NCBI GenBank assembly: GCA_040772305.1
Contig: JAXGYK010000001.1
Location: forward strand, 186,001-250,000
Origin: Mesolinea sp040772305
GTDB taxonomy: Bacteria > Chloroflexota > Anaerolineae > Anaerolineales > Anaerolineaceae
DNA length: 64,000 nt
Direction: 5' to 3'
Numbering within the stretch: position 1 is the first letter of the stretch; every line of letters begins with the position of its first letter. Below, piece after piece: positions 16,799 to 25,657 of this stretch. A program made the translations under genes and the position numbers. A model generated the notes under the pieces. The model searched no databases. It was not told where the DNA came from and saw only the letters and a list, made by a program, of their open reading frames with translations.

Positions 16799-16804
16799 AT
16801 TATA
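16799..16804 (-). promoter_or_regulatory. -10 element of lpd
   Basis: A perfect TATAAT on the minus strand lies 26 bases before the lpd ATG, leaving a short leader that carries the AGGAGG site. The -35 is poor. Confidence 0.45.
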
Positions 16805-16990
16805 GACTTAAAAAGCAAGCCTCATACTGTTGTGCATTCCTGCTTCCAGATAAAAGGAAAATGGAAAGACTGTCAGACAAGGGGCCATAAATGAATACCT
16901 TGGGGTCGTTTTATGCTGCAGTATCGCTGCATCGGAAGACAATTTGGAAAAAGATGCTGTTAAAAGCAGGCTTGAATCCTGATTTGGGAA

Positions 16991-17842
16991 TTATTCAAAA
17001 TGAAATTGCAGGTCCTGACTTGTGAAGTATGGGTACCTGCCCATTGGAAATACCCAGCTGAGGGTATAGCTGCTTGGCAGAAAGTAACCAGACTGGGTAT
17101 TGTAGTCTGCCAGGTTCACTATCCAGGGTAAATATCCCCATTCTCCCTCCGGGTCAAATCCTTCTGTCTCATTGGTAAAAAAGCCCGTCAGGAGTCCATC
17201 AGCATCGAACTCAAACACCCCATGAACTTGCAAAGCTCCATCACTTACCGTGGCTTTCAGATGCTGCGGATCAATTTCTTCCCAGCTAACCAAGCCAGAC
17301 AAAGCCACTTTTGGCAGCCAGATGCTATCAGCAAGCCAAGCCAACAATTGGTTTTTCGAAGCAGCCAGACCGCTTTCTGCACCTAGTTGAAAATAACGGG
17401 CAAATATTTGGCTGCTCTCACCAAACTGAGACCTGTATGACTGGAGGCTTTCATAGCTGGCCAGAGCAAGACGACCGCTGGCATAATTAAATCGCAAAGG
17501 TGTGTCAGCCCAAAGAGTCTGCTGGGAGCTTACAAGTATAGAAGACTGGTGAAAAGAGAGAGTGTAGTCCGCCTGCTCAAAATCCATCTTCAGGTACGCA
17601 GCCAGCGGTTTGCCTAAGTACCCGCACTGTCGGTAAAGGCGCTGTAATTGAGAGGGGAAATCCGCAAGCATAGCATCCGTAAGAACCAGGTTCGACTCTG
17701 GTGTCTGCAAAATCTGCTCATAAACCTGGCGCAGGTAGTCTCCCTCTAACCTGGGAGGTAATACATTGGAAATCAAGGCCAGGCAGGCGAGCAATACTGC
17801 AAAAATGAGAACGCTGCTGACAAATGTTCGGACGAAGCGCAT
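16991..17842 (-). CDS. Secreted or membrane-anchored protein, possibly DUF6544-like
   Basis: 283 residues from the ATG at 17842. One N-terminal helix (FVSSVLIFAVLLACLALISN) acts as signal anchor. The rest is beta-rich, with WLPKVALSGLVSWEEIDPQH and VHGVFEFDADGLLTGFFT. Such LxGxxxWExID and FDxDGxxxxF patterns recall DUF6544 proteins, whose function is unknown. Assignment by memory only. It stands alone on its strand. Confidence 0.5.
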   Translation of the reverse strand: MRFVRTFVSSVLIFAVLLACLALISNVLPPRLEGDYLRQVYEQILQTPESNLVLTDAMLADFPSQLQRLYRQCGYLGKPLAAYLKMDFEQADYTLSFHQSSILVSSQQTLWADTPLRFNYASGRLALASYESLQSYRSQFGESSQIFARYFQLGAESGLAASKNQLLAWLADSIWLPKVALSGLVSWEEIDPQHLKATVSDGALQVHGVFEFDADGLLTGFFTNETEGFDPEGEWGYLPWIVNLADYNTQSGYFLPSSYTLSWVFPMGRYPYFTSQDLQFHFE

Positions 17843-18192
17843 CTTAAATCCCTTGCACTGCCAATGAGCAGTACTTAAAAAGAACTTGCAAGTTCTAAGC
17901 CAATTAATTAGACATAAAAGAGAAACTTGAAGACATATCTCCGGCGCAGCAGCTTCCAGGCTATGGACAGAAAGCATTCCTCCCCCGTGATTATTCCGCC
18001 AGCGTACAGTTCTGCATACAGAGCCAGCAATACCTCCAAAATTCCTGGTCTGTATGCTCTTTGTCTCTCAGGTATTTAAAATTTCAGTCTGTGAATGGTT
18101 GAGCTTCTTCCTGCCAGCACTCAGGTTTTGGGCTCTGCGCTTTTTAAGCCTGAATCCCAGCGTGCACTGAAGAATCTATGCTCATCTACGGA
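17843..18192. other. Intergenic region with a 16-bp perfect palindrome
   Basis: 350 bases without a convincing gene. The segment 17881-17896 (AGAACTTGCAAGTTCT) is its own reverse complement and lies about 40 bases upstream of the gene at 16991-17842, next to a weak TTGGCT. It could be an operator. Nothing else is evident. Confidence 0.45.
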
Positions 18193-18573
18193 TTAAAAGA
18201 TATTGTGTCCGATACCCTGATCGTGGCGCCAGTCCGGAGCACAGCCGATACGATTCCAATACTCGTGCAAAGTGCGGATGGAACCATCTTCGAATTCAAA
18301 GAAAGATACCGCGCGATGGAGGCCCTCGGCTTTGGAGTTTTTAGCATTGATGATACTGATAATGCTGCCCTCACAGCTAAGGATGCGTTCAACCTCTACA
18401 TGCCATGCCCCACCGTAAGCCTGGTATACGCGCTGGAACTCTTCGGGGTTGAACCTTTCATTGCTATTGTGCCAGAAGATATTAGCTACAGGACTAAAAT
18501 ATTGGGGCAGTCTGTCATAAAGCTGCATGTTAATATCCTGCCAAAAAGCCAGAACAGTTTGTCTCGGATCCAT
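18193..18573 (-). CDS. SnoaL-like / NTF2-fold protein
   Basis: 126 residues from an ATG at 18573 preceded by AAAGGAGGAG. The pattern VLAFWQDINMQLYDRLPQYF, EEFQRVYQAYGGAWHVEVER and HEYWNRIG fits the cone-shaped SnoaL-like family, which includes small ligand-binding proteins and isomerases. The substrate cannot be inferred. Single gene. Confidence 0.6.
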   Translation of the reverse strand: MDPRQTVLAFWQDINMQLYDRLPQYFSPVANIFWHNSNERFNPEEFQRVYQAYGGAWHVEVERILSCEGSIISIINAKNSKAEGLHRAVSFFEFEDGSIRTLHEYWNRIGCAPDWRHDQGIGHNIF

Positions 18574-18737
18574 CACTCCTCCTTTATAGTCGCGCAAAGG
18601 CCCATAATCACAGGTCTGCTTTAGTTAATTCTAACCAGTCTTTCTAAGATTGTCAGCAACCTGGACAGGCTTTATTCGTTAAGAACAGGCACAGCAAGCT
18701 GAAAAGTACTTCACTCTTAGAGCAAAAATGACAAGTT

Positions 18738-19607
18738 TCAGCTGCCTGCCTTTGGACAACCTATCCACAAACCTTCGTCTTCTACAAACTGATAGAAGGC
18801 TTTCTCTTGGTCGCTGTCGGCAGCTGAGATTGTTCCAACCGGCGCTGCATAGACGATAAATTCGTCATCCCCATCTAATTCAAAGAGCGCATCGCAGATT
18901 TGCTGGTCATATGCGGCAACTGCACAAGTCCCCAAACCCAGTGCAGCGCAAGCCAGGTAAAGGTTTTGGGTGATATGGCCGGCATCGATGAGCACTACAC
19001 GGTGTGCACTAATTCCATAGCGCCATTCTGCACGGTGAGGTACGCAGCTCCAATAAAAAATCAAATCTGCTTTAGCTGCCCAGCTTTGTTCACTAAGGCT
19101 GGTCGAAATGGTTTGCGCCGGCTGGTCCAGAGCTGCCAGATACTCCAGCTGGTGGTAAAGGGGCAGATAGTGGTACAGACCGGGTTGAAGAGAGGCGACA
19201 TTTTGTACGATCAGGTAGGTTTCAAAAGCGTGCCGGGCACCCCCTGAAGGTACCGTGCGCAAGCTTGCATAGGACTTCCCGCGTATACCCCGAATGCCCT
19301 GGCTTGCCCAAAGCATAAAAGAGAGCTGCAGCAAGCTAACCCCCTTTTGGCTAAAATAGCGGGAACTTTTACGCCGGAGCAGCAAATTGTAGAGGTTAGC
19401 ATCCAGGTTTAGAGCCTCAAAATCTCGCGGTAAATCGATCGCCTGGTTTCCTGGGCGCATTGGGGCTTTCACTAAAGGAGGCTGGGGCAGTTTAAGCTCT
19501 TGTTCGGATTCAAAGGATTGGTAGATTGCAGGACTATAGTACTTCCATGCCTTCATAAACTGACGGCCATTATGGTTGTATGCAGCTTCCTCTTGTGGGT
19601 CCAGCAT
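18738..19607 (-). CDS. SagB-type nitroreductase-family dehydrogenase
   Basis: 289 residues; ATG with GGAGGT upstream. SagB-type oxidoreductases begin with a short region ending in LPxP (KLPQPPLVKAPM here), then RRKSSRYFSQKGVSLLQLSF (FMN-binding start), SLRTVPSGGARHAFETYLIV and a C-terminal ALGLGTCAVAAYDQ. The flavin fold is complete. SagB enzymes oxidise azolines in peptide natural products, but no cyclodehydratase or precursor peptide is nearby, so this is probably a general SagB-like reductase. Confidence 0.8.
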   Translation of the reverse strand: MLDPQEEAAYNHNGRQFMKAWKYYSPAIYQSFESEQELKLPQPPLVKAPMRPGNQAIDLPRDFEALNLDANLYNLLLRRKSSRYFSQKGVSLLQLSFMLWASQGIRGIRGKSYASLRTVPSGGARHAFETYLIVQNVASLQPGLYHYLPLYHQLEYLAALDQPAQTISTSLSEQSWAAKADLIFYWSCVPHRAEWRYGISAHRVVLIDAGHITQNLYLACAALGLGTCAVAAYDQQICDALFELDGDDEFIVYAAPVGTISAADSDQEKAFYQFVEDEGLWIGCPKAGS

Positions 19608-19674
19608 GATTACCTCCGTACTCTGCTTTTCTAATAATAATCCCTTTCATGTCTGAAGTCACAATGTCCTCACC

Positions 19675-20651
19675 TTACAGCAAGTGTTTAAGAATCAAAG
19701 GGAGAGTTTTAAGGGTTAATTCAAGCGGCTCAAGCAATTGGTAAGCATCAGGCAAAAAATACCCATGGCAGATTGGGTGCTTGGAGCTTTGTTCCTTAAC
19801 CCTATCTTGTCGGAGCAAGAGTGCGGTAAAAGATCGCACGAGTGCCTCTTCCAGGAGACGAATTTCGCTCACAGCGGCATAACTTTGTTCCTCCAAGCTA
19901 GTCAGCAGGACTGGTTCAAATATTTTTTCAGATCTCTTGTATTGATAATCTCTTGCAGTAAATCACGCTGGTCCTCCAGACATATATGGAGAAATTCATG
20001 CAGAAAACTCCCCTGACGAGGATGAGTAGCTATGATTGTAAGCTTGCCTGGTTTGCGCAAATAGTCTGTAAGCTGCCAAGCCTGCAAAGGATTTGTCAGA
20101 AATTCCAGAGAGACAGGCGCTTGGGAGTCCCCTAAAAACTCAGCAATCAAAGCAGCTTCTTGCTGCAATACCTCGGCATGTTCCTGCATTTTTAAACCAT
20201 TTTGGATATCAACCGCCTGCATGATCGCGAGCAGAGGTGGTTTTCGTAAAGCCCTTAGTTGTTGCGGTAAATCAGACAACCAGGCCAGGAATGCAGGGTC
20301 TTTCCAAGCCATATGAGCCATGGAGCCTTCTTCGCTATACCGGTAGCCATCCAAATCTATGTGGGTAAGATCTGAATCACAAAAATAAGCAGCTAAGCTA
20401 AGGGCAGAGGCGCCAGACCACCAAGGGTTTGTAGTATTGCTGTCGCTGCGGGCCCGAGCAAAGTAAGCCCGTATGCTCGAGAGCCCGTCAAACTGACGCA
20501 GGTGAAAAGCTAAAGAGGCTAGTTCTGCAGTCGGCTGCCAAAGCTCATAACCCGCCAGGTGCAATCCCAGCCATGTTAAACAAACGCGCCGCTGGGCATT
20601 CCGCGGCGCGTTTGAGATCGTAAATGAGTGCTGCGTTTTGGCCTTATTCAT
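19675..20651 (-). pseudogene. HExxH protein split by a frameshift at an A6 run
   Basis: Two abutting frames look like one protein. The first (20651-19902, 249 codons) contains the zinc-protease motif HEFLH at residues 218-222 and stops 6 codons after AAAAAA at about 19930. The second, one base back, stays open through the junction and adds about 86 residues (IFEPVLLTSLEEQS, then EEALVRSFTALLL), where the third zinc ligand of a gluzincin would be expected. One extra A at the run restores a protein of about 331 residues. It may be a real inactivation, a slippage product or a sequencing error. The start is uncertain because a strong hairpin covers codons 13-24. Confidence 0.6.
20578..20614 (-). 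terminator. Terminator of the DJ-1/PfpI gene
   Basis: A perfect 12-bp GC-rich stem (CAAACGCGCCGC/GCGGCGCGTTTG) with a 10-base loop is followed on the minus strand by TTTAAC. It lies 30 bases past the stop at 20644 and inside the apparent 5' part of the next frame. Confidence 0.6.
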
Positions 20652-21264
20652 TCAAACAGTATTTTTGCATGGCTGTCATAAGCCCTAACTTGTTAAAGTC
20701 ATACCACATTTGAATCTGGTCTTCATCATAAAGCCCCAAAGCCCGCAGCATTTCCCGGCCAAATTCAACCGGACTTTGTCCGTTAGCAGTGACAATAAGA
20801 CCATCGCGGACAGCATCCTCCTGAACATATGCTTTGGAATTAGTATACGCGTCCCCAGCGGCACACTGCAAGGAGTTAAGGGAATTGCTGGTGTGTTCCA
20901 CACGGTTTAAATAACCATGCATACCGAGAAAAACCGTAGCATCGCAAATAGCTCCAACAGGAACCTTTTTTTCCAGTGCACTGGCCACTAAATCAGCAAC
21001 CGGAGCTGTCTCAGGCTTACGCCAGGAGTTACCACCCACCAGCACCAGTCCGCTAAAGTCCTCTGGTGGATTCTGGAGTGTGTAGTCGGTTTTGACAAGG
21101 AAGCCACCCATTGAGCGCACGTGATCACTGGTGACGCCAAGTGTTTTTACCTCGTGCGTAAGGCCTGCACCACTTTCTGGGTCGTTGAGGTTGGCAGCCA
21201 AATAGCCGCCTTCCCAGTCTGCAAATTGATCTGCAAGCACAAACAATATTATCTTTTTATTCAT
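20644..21264 (-). CDS. DJ-1/PfpI family protein
   Basis: 206 residues from the ATG at 21264 (GGAGG upstream). It begins KKIILFVLADQFADWEGGYL and has the nucleophile-elbow cysteine in VPVGAICDATVFLG, typical of class I glutamine-amidotransferase-like proteins of the YajL/PfpI/YoaZ type. The Glu of the family (ADWE) is present early. Role could be a glyoxalase/deglycase or stress chaperone. Divergent from polA. Confidence 0.83.
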   Translation of the reverse strand: MNKKIILFVLADQFADWEGGYLAANLNDPESGAGLTHEVKTLGVTSDHVRSMGGFLVKTDYTLQNPPEDFSGLVLVGGNSWRKPETAPVADLVASALEKKVPVGAICDATVFLGMHGYLNRVEHTSNSLNSLQCAAGDAYTNSKAYVQEDAVRDGLIVTANGQSPVEFGREMLRALGLYDEDQIQMWYDFNKLGLMTAMQKYCLNE

Positions 21265-21478
21265 AAATACCTCCTGCCTTACACCACAGATACGATGATC
21301 TGGGATGAAAAGTGATTGAACATTTAGTTTAGCTATCAACTATTTTACCTGCTTATTATTAGCAAATGATTAGAGGTCTTTTAAGGAATGAATCAGAATG
21401 GTCTACTTGCCTTGCCGGAAACGGCAGATTACACTAAGAGAGATGCAGGGTAATAAAACCCTGTATGCTGGAGGAAAG

Positions 21479-24322
21479 ATGCCTAAAATCCTTTATTTAT
21501 TAGATGGTCATGCAATTGCTTACCGGTCATATTTTGCCCTTACCTCAGGCGGGGCTACGCGCTGGGCTACCAGCACCGGAGAACCAACGGCAGGGGTTTA
21601 CGGGTTTGCAGCAATGCTGCTGCGCATCCTTGAGCAGGAGCAACCCGATTACCTGGCTGTGGCCTTTGATACCGGAAGAACATTTAGGCACGACCTGTAT
21701 GAGGATTACAAAGGTACCCGTGCTAAAATGCCCGATGACTTGCGGGCCCAGCTAGGCCGTATGCGCGAGTTGGTTGACGCTTTTAATATCCCGCGGATTG
21801 AACTGGAGAATTACGAAGCCGATGACGTAATCGGCAGCCTGGCCGTTTGGGCGGCTGGCGAGGAGGGTCTGGGGGTTAAAATAGTAACCGGCGACCGTGA
21901 CTTGCTGCAGCTGGTAACAAACCGCATTATCGTGTCCCTGCCCGGCAAAAGCGGCAACAGCAACGACGACTACTTTCCAGAAGACGTGAAAAAACGCATG
22001 GGCGTACTGCCAGAGCAGGTAGTGGACTACAAGGCCCTGGTGGGGGACCCTTCTGACAACATACCTGGTGTGCGCGGAATTGGGGATAAAACTGCCATTA
22101 ATTTAATCAACAGCTACCACGATTTGGATCAGATCTATGAGAATCTAGACCAGATTACTGGCAGAGCGGGAAAGGCTTTGCGTGAAGGCAAAGAAATGGC
22201 CTACCTGAGCCAGGATCTGGCACGCATTCGTACCGACTTGAATTTGCGCTTGGATTTGAACCAGGCACGCAGTACCTGCTTTGAACCAGAAGCGGTTGAA
22301 GAGCTCTTTAAAACTTTGGAATTCCGCACCCTTACACAACGTTTACAGGCTTTAGTGAAGAAAATGCAGCCCTGTTTAGAAGATAAAGCAACGCAAGGCT
22401 CACTTTTTGAAGACAGTACGTCGCCTGCAGAGCAGCCCGTGCTGATTCAAGCAAGTTCTGGAACGCAAAGCTATGAGACGGTAATAGTAGACACTCCTCA
22501 AAAATTGCAAAGCGTAGTGGAAGAGCTGAACCAGGCAGACCTGCTTGCCTTCGACACCGAAACCACGAACCTTGACCCTTTAAGGGCCAAACTGGTGGGC
22601 ATATCACTCGCTGCAAAGTCTGATAAGGGCTATTACTTTCCGGTAGGCCACCGAGAAGGGCAAAACTTAAGCCTTGCAGATGTGCAAGCAGCATTGGGAC
22701 CATTATTGAAAGATGCCAAAATAGCAAAGGCTGCCCACAATGCCAAGTACGATCTGATGGTTTTACAACGTCATGGCATGGACGTGCATCCCATCCGGTT
22801 TGACAGCATGATCGCAGAATGGCTTTGTAACCCCGATTCGCGCATGCTCGGCTTGAAATCCCTGGCCTGGATCAAGCTGAATGAGGAGATGACCCACATT
22901 GAGGACCTGATTGGCAAGGGTAAGAACCAAAAGACCATGGACCAAGTGAGCATTGAGGCAGCAGCACCTTATGCGGCAGCCGATGCAGTAATGACCCTGC
23001 GGCTTATCGCTCCGCTTACTGAAGCACTGCAGGAACATAAAGCTGAAGCGCTTTTTGAAAACCTGGAGATGAAATTAATCCCGGTTTTAGCAGAGATGGA
23101 AGAAAACGGCATCTTGCTGGACGAGGAACTTTTTGAGGTTTTTGGCAAAGAACTCGATGAAGACATTGCTCAACTGGAAGCTGAGATCTATCAGCTGGCC
23201 GGGGAAACCTTTAATATCGCTTCGCCTGCACAACTGGGAAACATTCTCTATAAGAAACTAAACCTGGTTCCTCCCGGAGGCTCACGCAAGACTTCAACGG
23301 GTAAACTGAGTACCGCTGCAAGCGTTTTGGAAGAAATGCGCAAAGACAGCCCCATCGTAGACCTTATTTTGCAATACCGGGAGCTGTCAAAGCTGAAATC
23401 TACCTATGTAGATGCATTGCCCCTGCAAGTAGACCCCCAGGACGGGCGTGTACACACATCCTTTAACCAGGTAGGGACGGTTACAGGCCGAATTGCGAGC
23501 CAGAACCCCAACCTGCAAAATATTCCCACCCGGACAGAGTTAGGCCGGCGTGTACGCCAGGGTTTTGTTGCACCCAAAGGCAAGCTTTTGCTGGCTGTGG
23601 ATTACAGCCAGGTAGAGCTGCGGATTATGGCGCACATTGCCCAAGATAAAGCTATGTTGGAAGCCTTCAAGAGGGGTCAAGATATCCACGCTACTACAGC
23701 TGCAGCCATCTTCAACATTGCTTTGGAAGATGTGAGCAAATCCCAACGCCGCCATGCCAAGGCCATTAACTTTGGTTTGATCTATGGGATGAGTCCCTTT
23801 GGCCTCACGCGCAGCACCGACCTTACACTGGCTGAGGCAGAAAATTTTGTGGCAGAGTATTTTAAAGAATTCCCGGGTGTAAAAGCATGGCTGGATCACA
23901 CACGTATGCTGGCTGCCCAGCAGGGCTACGTGGAAACCCTGCTAGGACGCCGCAGGTACTTTCCAAACCTGAAAGCCGGCACAAACTATATGATGCGTCA
24001 GCGTGAAGAACGTGAAGCCATCAATGCCCCGATTCAGGGAACTGCCGCCGATATTATGAAGCTTGCGATGCTGGCTTTGCCAAATGCGCTTCAAGAAGCC
24101 AAACTGACCGCAAAAATCTTGTTGCAGGTTCATGATGAACTGATCTTTGAAATACCGGAATCAGAGCTTGCAGCCACTATTCCTGTGGTACGCGCTACTA
24201 TGGAAAACGCCTATCAGCTTTCGGTACCGCTGCTAACAGAAGCCCGTGTGGGACAAAACTGGGACGAACTTGAGCCTGTCGATGAGGATTCTGTGCTGCC
24301 TAAGATAATTGGGGAGTCCTGA
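21479..24322 (+). CDS. polA: DNA polymerase I
   Basis: 947 residues from an ATG with GGAGGAAAG upstream. The N-terminal 5' nuclease domain (about 1-300) has LLDGHAIAYRSYFAL and GDPSDNIPGVRGIG. A 3'-5' exonuclease domain follows with an intact DxE motif (FDTETTNLDP near residue 358), so proofreading is probably retained. The family A polymerase domain has motif A DYSQVELR (D708), motif B HAKAINFGLIYGMSPFGL and motif C QVHDELIFE (D886). All key acids are visible. Stands alone; divergent from the DJ-1 gene. Confidence 0.97.
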   Translation: MPKILYLLDGHAIAYRSYFALTSGGATRWATSTGEPTAGVYGFAAMLLRILEQEQPDYLAVAFDTGRTFRHDLYEDYKGTRAKMPDDLRAQLGRMRELVDAFNIPRIELENYEADDVIGSLAVWAAGEEGLGVKIVTGDRDLLQLVTNRIIVSLPGKSGNSNDDYFPEDVKKRMGVLPEQVVDYKALVGDPSDNIPGVRGIGDKTAINLINSYHDLDQIYENLDQITGRAGKALREGKEMAYLSQDLARIRTDLNLRLDLNQARSTCFEPEAVEELFKTLEFRTLTQRLQALVKKMQPCLEDKATQGSLFEDSTSPAEQPVLIQASSGTQSYETVIVDTPQKLQSVVEELNQADLLAFDTETTNLDPLRAKLVGISLAAKSDKGYYFPVGHREGQNLSLADVQAALGPLLKDAKIAKAAHNAKYDLMVLQRHGMDVHPIRFDSMIAEWLCNPDSRMLGLKSLAWIKLNEEMTHIEDLIGKGKNQKTMDQVSIEAAAPYAAADAVMTLRLIAPLTEALQEHKAEALFENLEMKLIPVLAEMEENGILLDEELFEVFGKELDEDIAQLEAEIYQLAGETFNIASPAQLGNILYKKLNLVPPGGSRKTSTGKLSTAASVLEEMRKDSPIVDLILQYRELSKLKSTYVDALPLQVDPQDGRVHTSFNQVGTVTGRIASQNPNLQNIPTRTELGRRVRQGFVAPKGKLLLAVDYSQVELRIMAHIAQDKAMLEAFKRGQDIHATTAAAIFNIALEDVSKSQRRHAKAINFGLIYGMSPFGLTRSTDLTLAEAENFVAEYFKEFPGVKAWLDHTRMLAAQQGYVETLLGRRRYFPNLKAGTNYMMRQREEREAINAPIQGTAADIMKLAMLALPNALQEAKLTAKILLQVHDELIFEIPESELAATIPVVRATMENAYQLSVPLLTEARVGQNWDELEPVDEDSVLPKIIGES

Positions 24323-24433
24323 GCGATTGCCTTTGAGGACCCAAAGGCACAAAAAGAACAAAGATTGTCCTGGCTGAAGATTAAGAGATCGAAAGAAGTC
24401 TCGTGAAGAATCCGAAATTAAGGATATCTCGGG

Positions 24434-24439
24434 TATAAT
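24434..24439 (+). promoter_or_regulatory. -10 element of tRNA-Ser
   Basis: A perfect TATAAT lies 15 bases before the tRNA 5' end. No good -35 is seen at the proper spacing. Confidence 0.5.
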
Positions 24440-24453
24440 CCACGCACGTTTTC

Positions 24454-24544
24454 GGAGAGATGCCAGAGCGGTTGAATGGGGCGGTCTCGAAAACCGTTGA
24501 GGTCCTCGTGGCCTCCGTGGGTTCGAATCCCACTCTCTCCGCCA
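24454..24544 (+). tRNA. tRNA-Ser (CGA anticodon)
   Basis: Class II tRNA with a long variable arm. The acceptor GGAGAGA pairs with TCTCTCC, the discriminator is G and CCA is encoded. The anticodon stem GCGGT/ACCGT carries loop CTCGAAA (anticodon CGA), and the T loop is TTCGAAT. Confidence 0.94.
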
Positions 24545-24618
24545 GATTTCCAGTTTTGCCTTTGCTTCTATGCTCTCGCTTATTGGTTATAATCACTCCA
24601 TCACTAGCGCGAGGAATT

Positions 24619-25557
24619 ATGAGTACGTTTTTTTGTCATCCATCTGCCATCGTAGAAACAGACCAGATTGGGCCTAAAACGCGCGTATGGGCATTCGCGC
24701 ACATTCTTCCCCATGCTGTAATCGGTGAAGATTGCAATATTTGCGATCATACCTACATTGAAAATGACGTTCGTCTGGGTGACCGTGTGACTGTAAAAAG
24801 CGGCGTGCAGCTTTGGGACGGCATTCGGATAGAGGACGATGTTTTTATCGGACCTAATGCTACCTTTGATAATGACCCCTTCCCCCGCTCCAAGCAGTAT
24901 CCGGAGGCTTTCACGCGTACTGTGCTGCGCGAGGGCTGCAGTATCGGAGCAAACGCAACCATTTTGCCAGGGATCACGATTGGCCAGCACGCCATGATTG
25001 GTGTTGGCTGTGTAGTAACAGAGGATGTGCCTCCTTACGCCATTGTAGAAGGAAATCCGGCTCGAATCACAGGTTATGTGGACAGCAAAGACCCTTCATC
25101 AATCCAAATTGCGGATCCGGTTCCAGCAAGCGCCTTGCCCCAAATGAAAATTCAGGGTGTTGAGCTGACCGAATTGCCAACCCATAAAGACCTGGCCGGC
25201 GCGCTTACTTTTGGGGAAATAGAACAGCACCTGCCCTTTACGCCGAAACGCTACTTTACAGTCTACGATGTGCCCAGCCGCGAAGTACGGGGAGGGCATG
25301 CCCACCGCTGTTGCCATCAGTTTATGATTTGCGTACACGGAAGCGTGGCTGTGGTAGTGGATGACGGTAAACGGCGCCAGGAGATCGAACTGGACCGGCC
25401 CAATTTGGGTTTGTATGTGCCGGCCATGGTTTGGGCCACAGAGTATAAGTACAGTCCGGATGCAGTGCTTTTGGTCTTGGCCAGCGATCCCTACGAAGCC
25501 TGCGATTACATTCGTAATTATGACGATTACCTAAAGACACTGGCTGACTCGGTTTAG
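24619..25557 (+). CDS. WxcM/FdtD-like fusion: hexapeptide acetyltransferase plus sugar ketoisomerase
   Basis: 312 residues from the ATG at 24619 with GAGGAA upstream. The first half is a left-handed beta-helix with hexapeptide repeats (IGPKTRVWAFAHILPHAVIG, VKSGVQLWDGIRIEDDVFIG). The second half, from about residue 178, is a cupin (YFTVYDVPSREVRGGHAHRC, HQFMICVHGSVAVVVDDGKR), which matches dTDP-sugar 3,4-ketoisomerases such as FdtA. Fused enzymes of this type make N-acetylated 3-amino-6-deoxy sugars. The matching aminotransferase is not in this window, so the sugar is unknown. Confidence 0.82.
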   Translation: MSTFFCHPSAIVETDQIGPKTRVWAFAHILPHAVIGEDCNICDHTYIENDVRLGDRVTVKSGVQLWDGIRIEDDVFIGPNATFDNDPFPRSKQYPEAFTRTVLREGCSIGANATILPGITIGQHAMIGVGCVVTEDVPPYAIVEGNPARITGYVDSKDPSSIQIADPVPASALPQMKIQGVELTELPTHKDLAGALTFGEIEQHLPFTPKRYFTVYDVPSREVRGGHAHRCCHQFMICVHGSVAVVVDDGKRRQEIELDRPNLGLYVPAMVWATEYKYSPDAVLLVLASDPYEACDYIRNYDDYLKTLADSV

Positions 25558-25579
25558 AATCTGAGCCCAGATTTTGATT

Positions 25580-25594
25580 AAACAACAAAGCCCC
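25580..25594 (+). terminator. Left arm of a terminator split by the IS3-family element
   Basis: The 15 bases AAACAACAAAGCCCC are exactly complementary to 27029-27043 on the far side of the IS. Joined, they give a 15-bp stem with a loop of about 10 bases between two converging genes, as a bidirectional terminator. Confidence 0.8.
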
Positions 25595-25599
25595 AAGGA

Positions 25600-25603
25600 A
25601 AAG
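25600..25603 (+). repeat. 4-bp target duplication, left copy (AAAG)
   Basis: AAAG precedes the TG of the IS left end and is repeated at 27024-27027 after the CA of the right end. IS3-family elements usually duplicate 3-5 bp. Confidence 0.7.
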
Positions 25604-25657
25604 TGAACTGCACCCCGAAACTTGGACAATAAATCCAAGATCGGAGGTGCAGTTTTT

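Noticed and set aside
19675..19896. A separate 73-codon gene
   Set aside because: Its frame is open well upstream through the end of the HExxH frame, it starts only at a TTG with no upstream site, and it looks like the missing C-terminus.
24460..24618. N-terminal extension of the WxcM-like protein into the tRNA-Ser gene
   Set aside because: The open frame runs through the tRNA, but the ATG at 24619 has GAGGAA and gives the family N-terminus.
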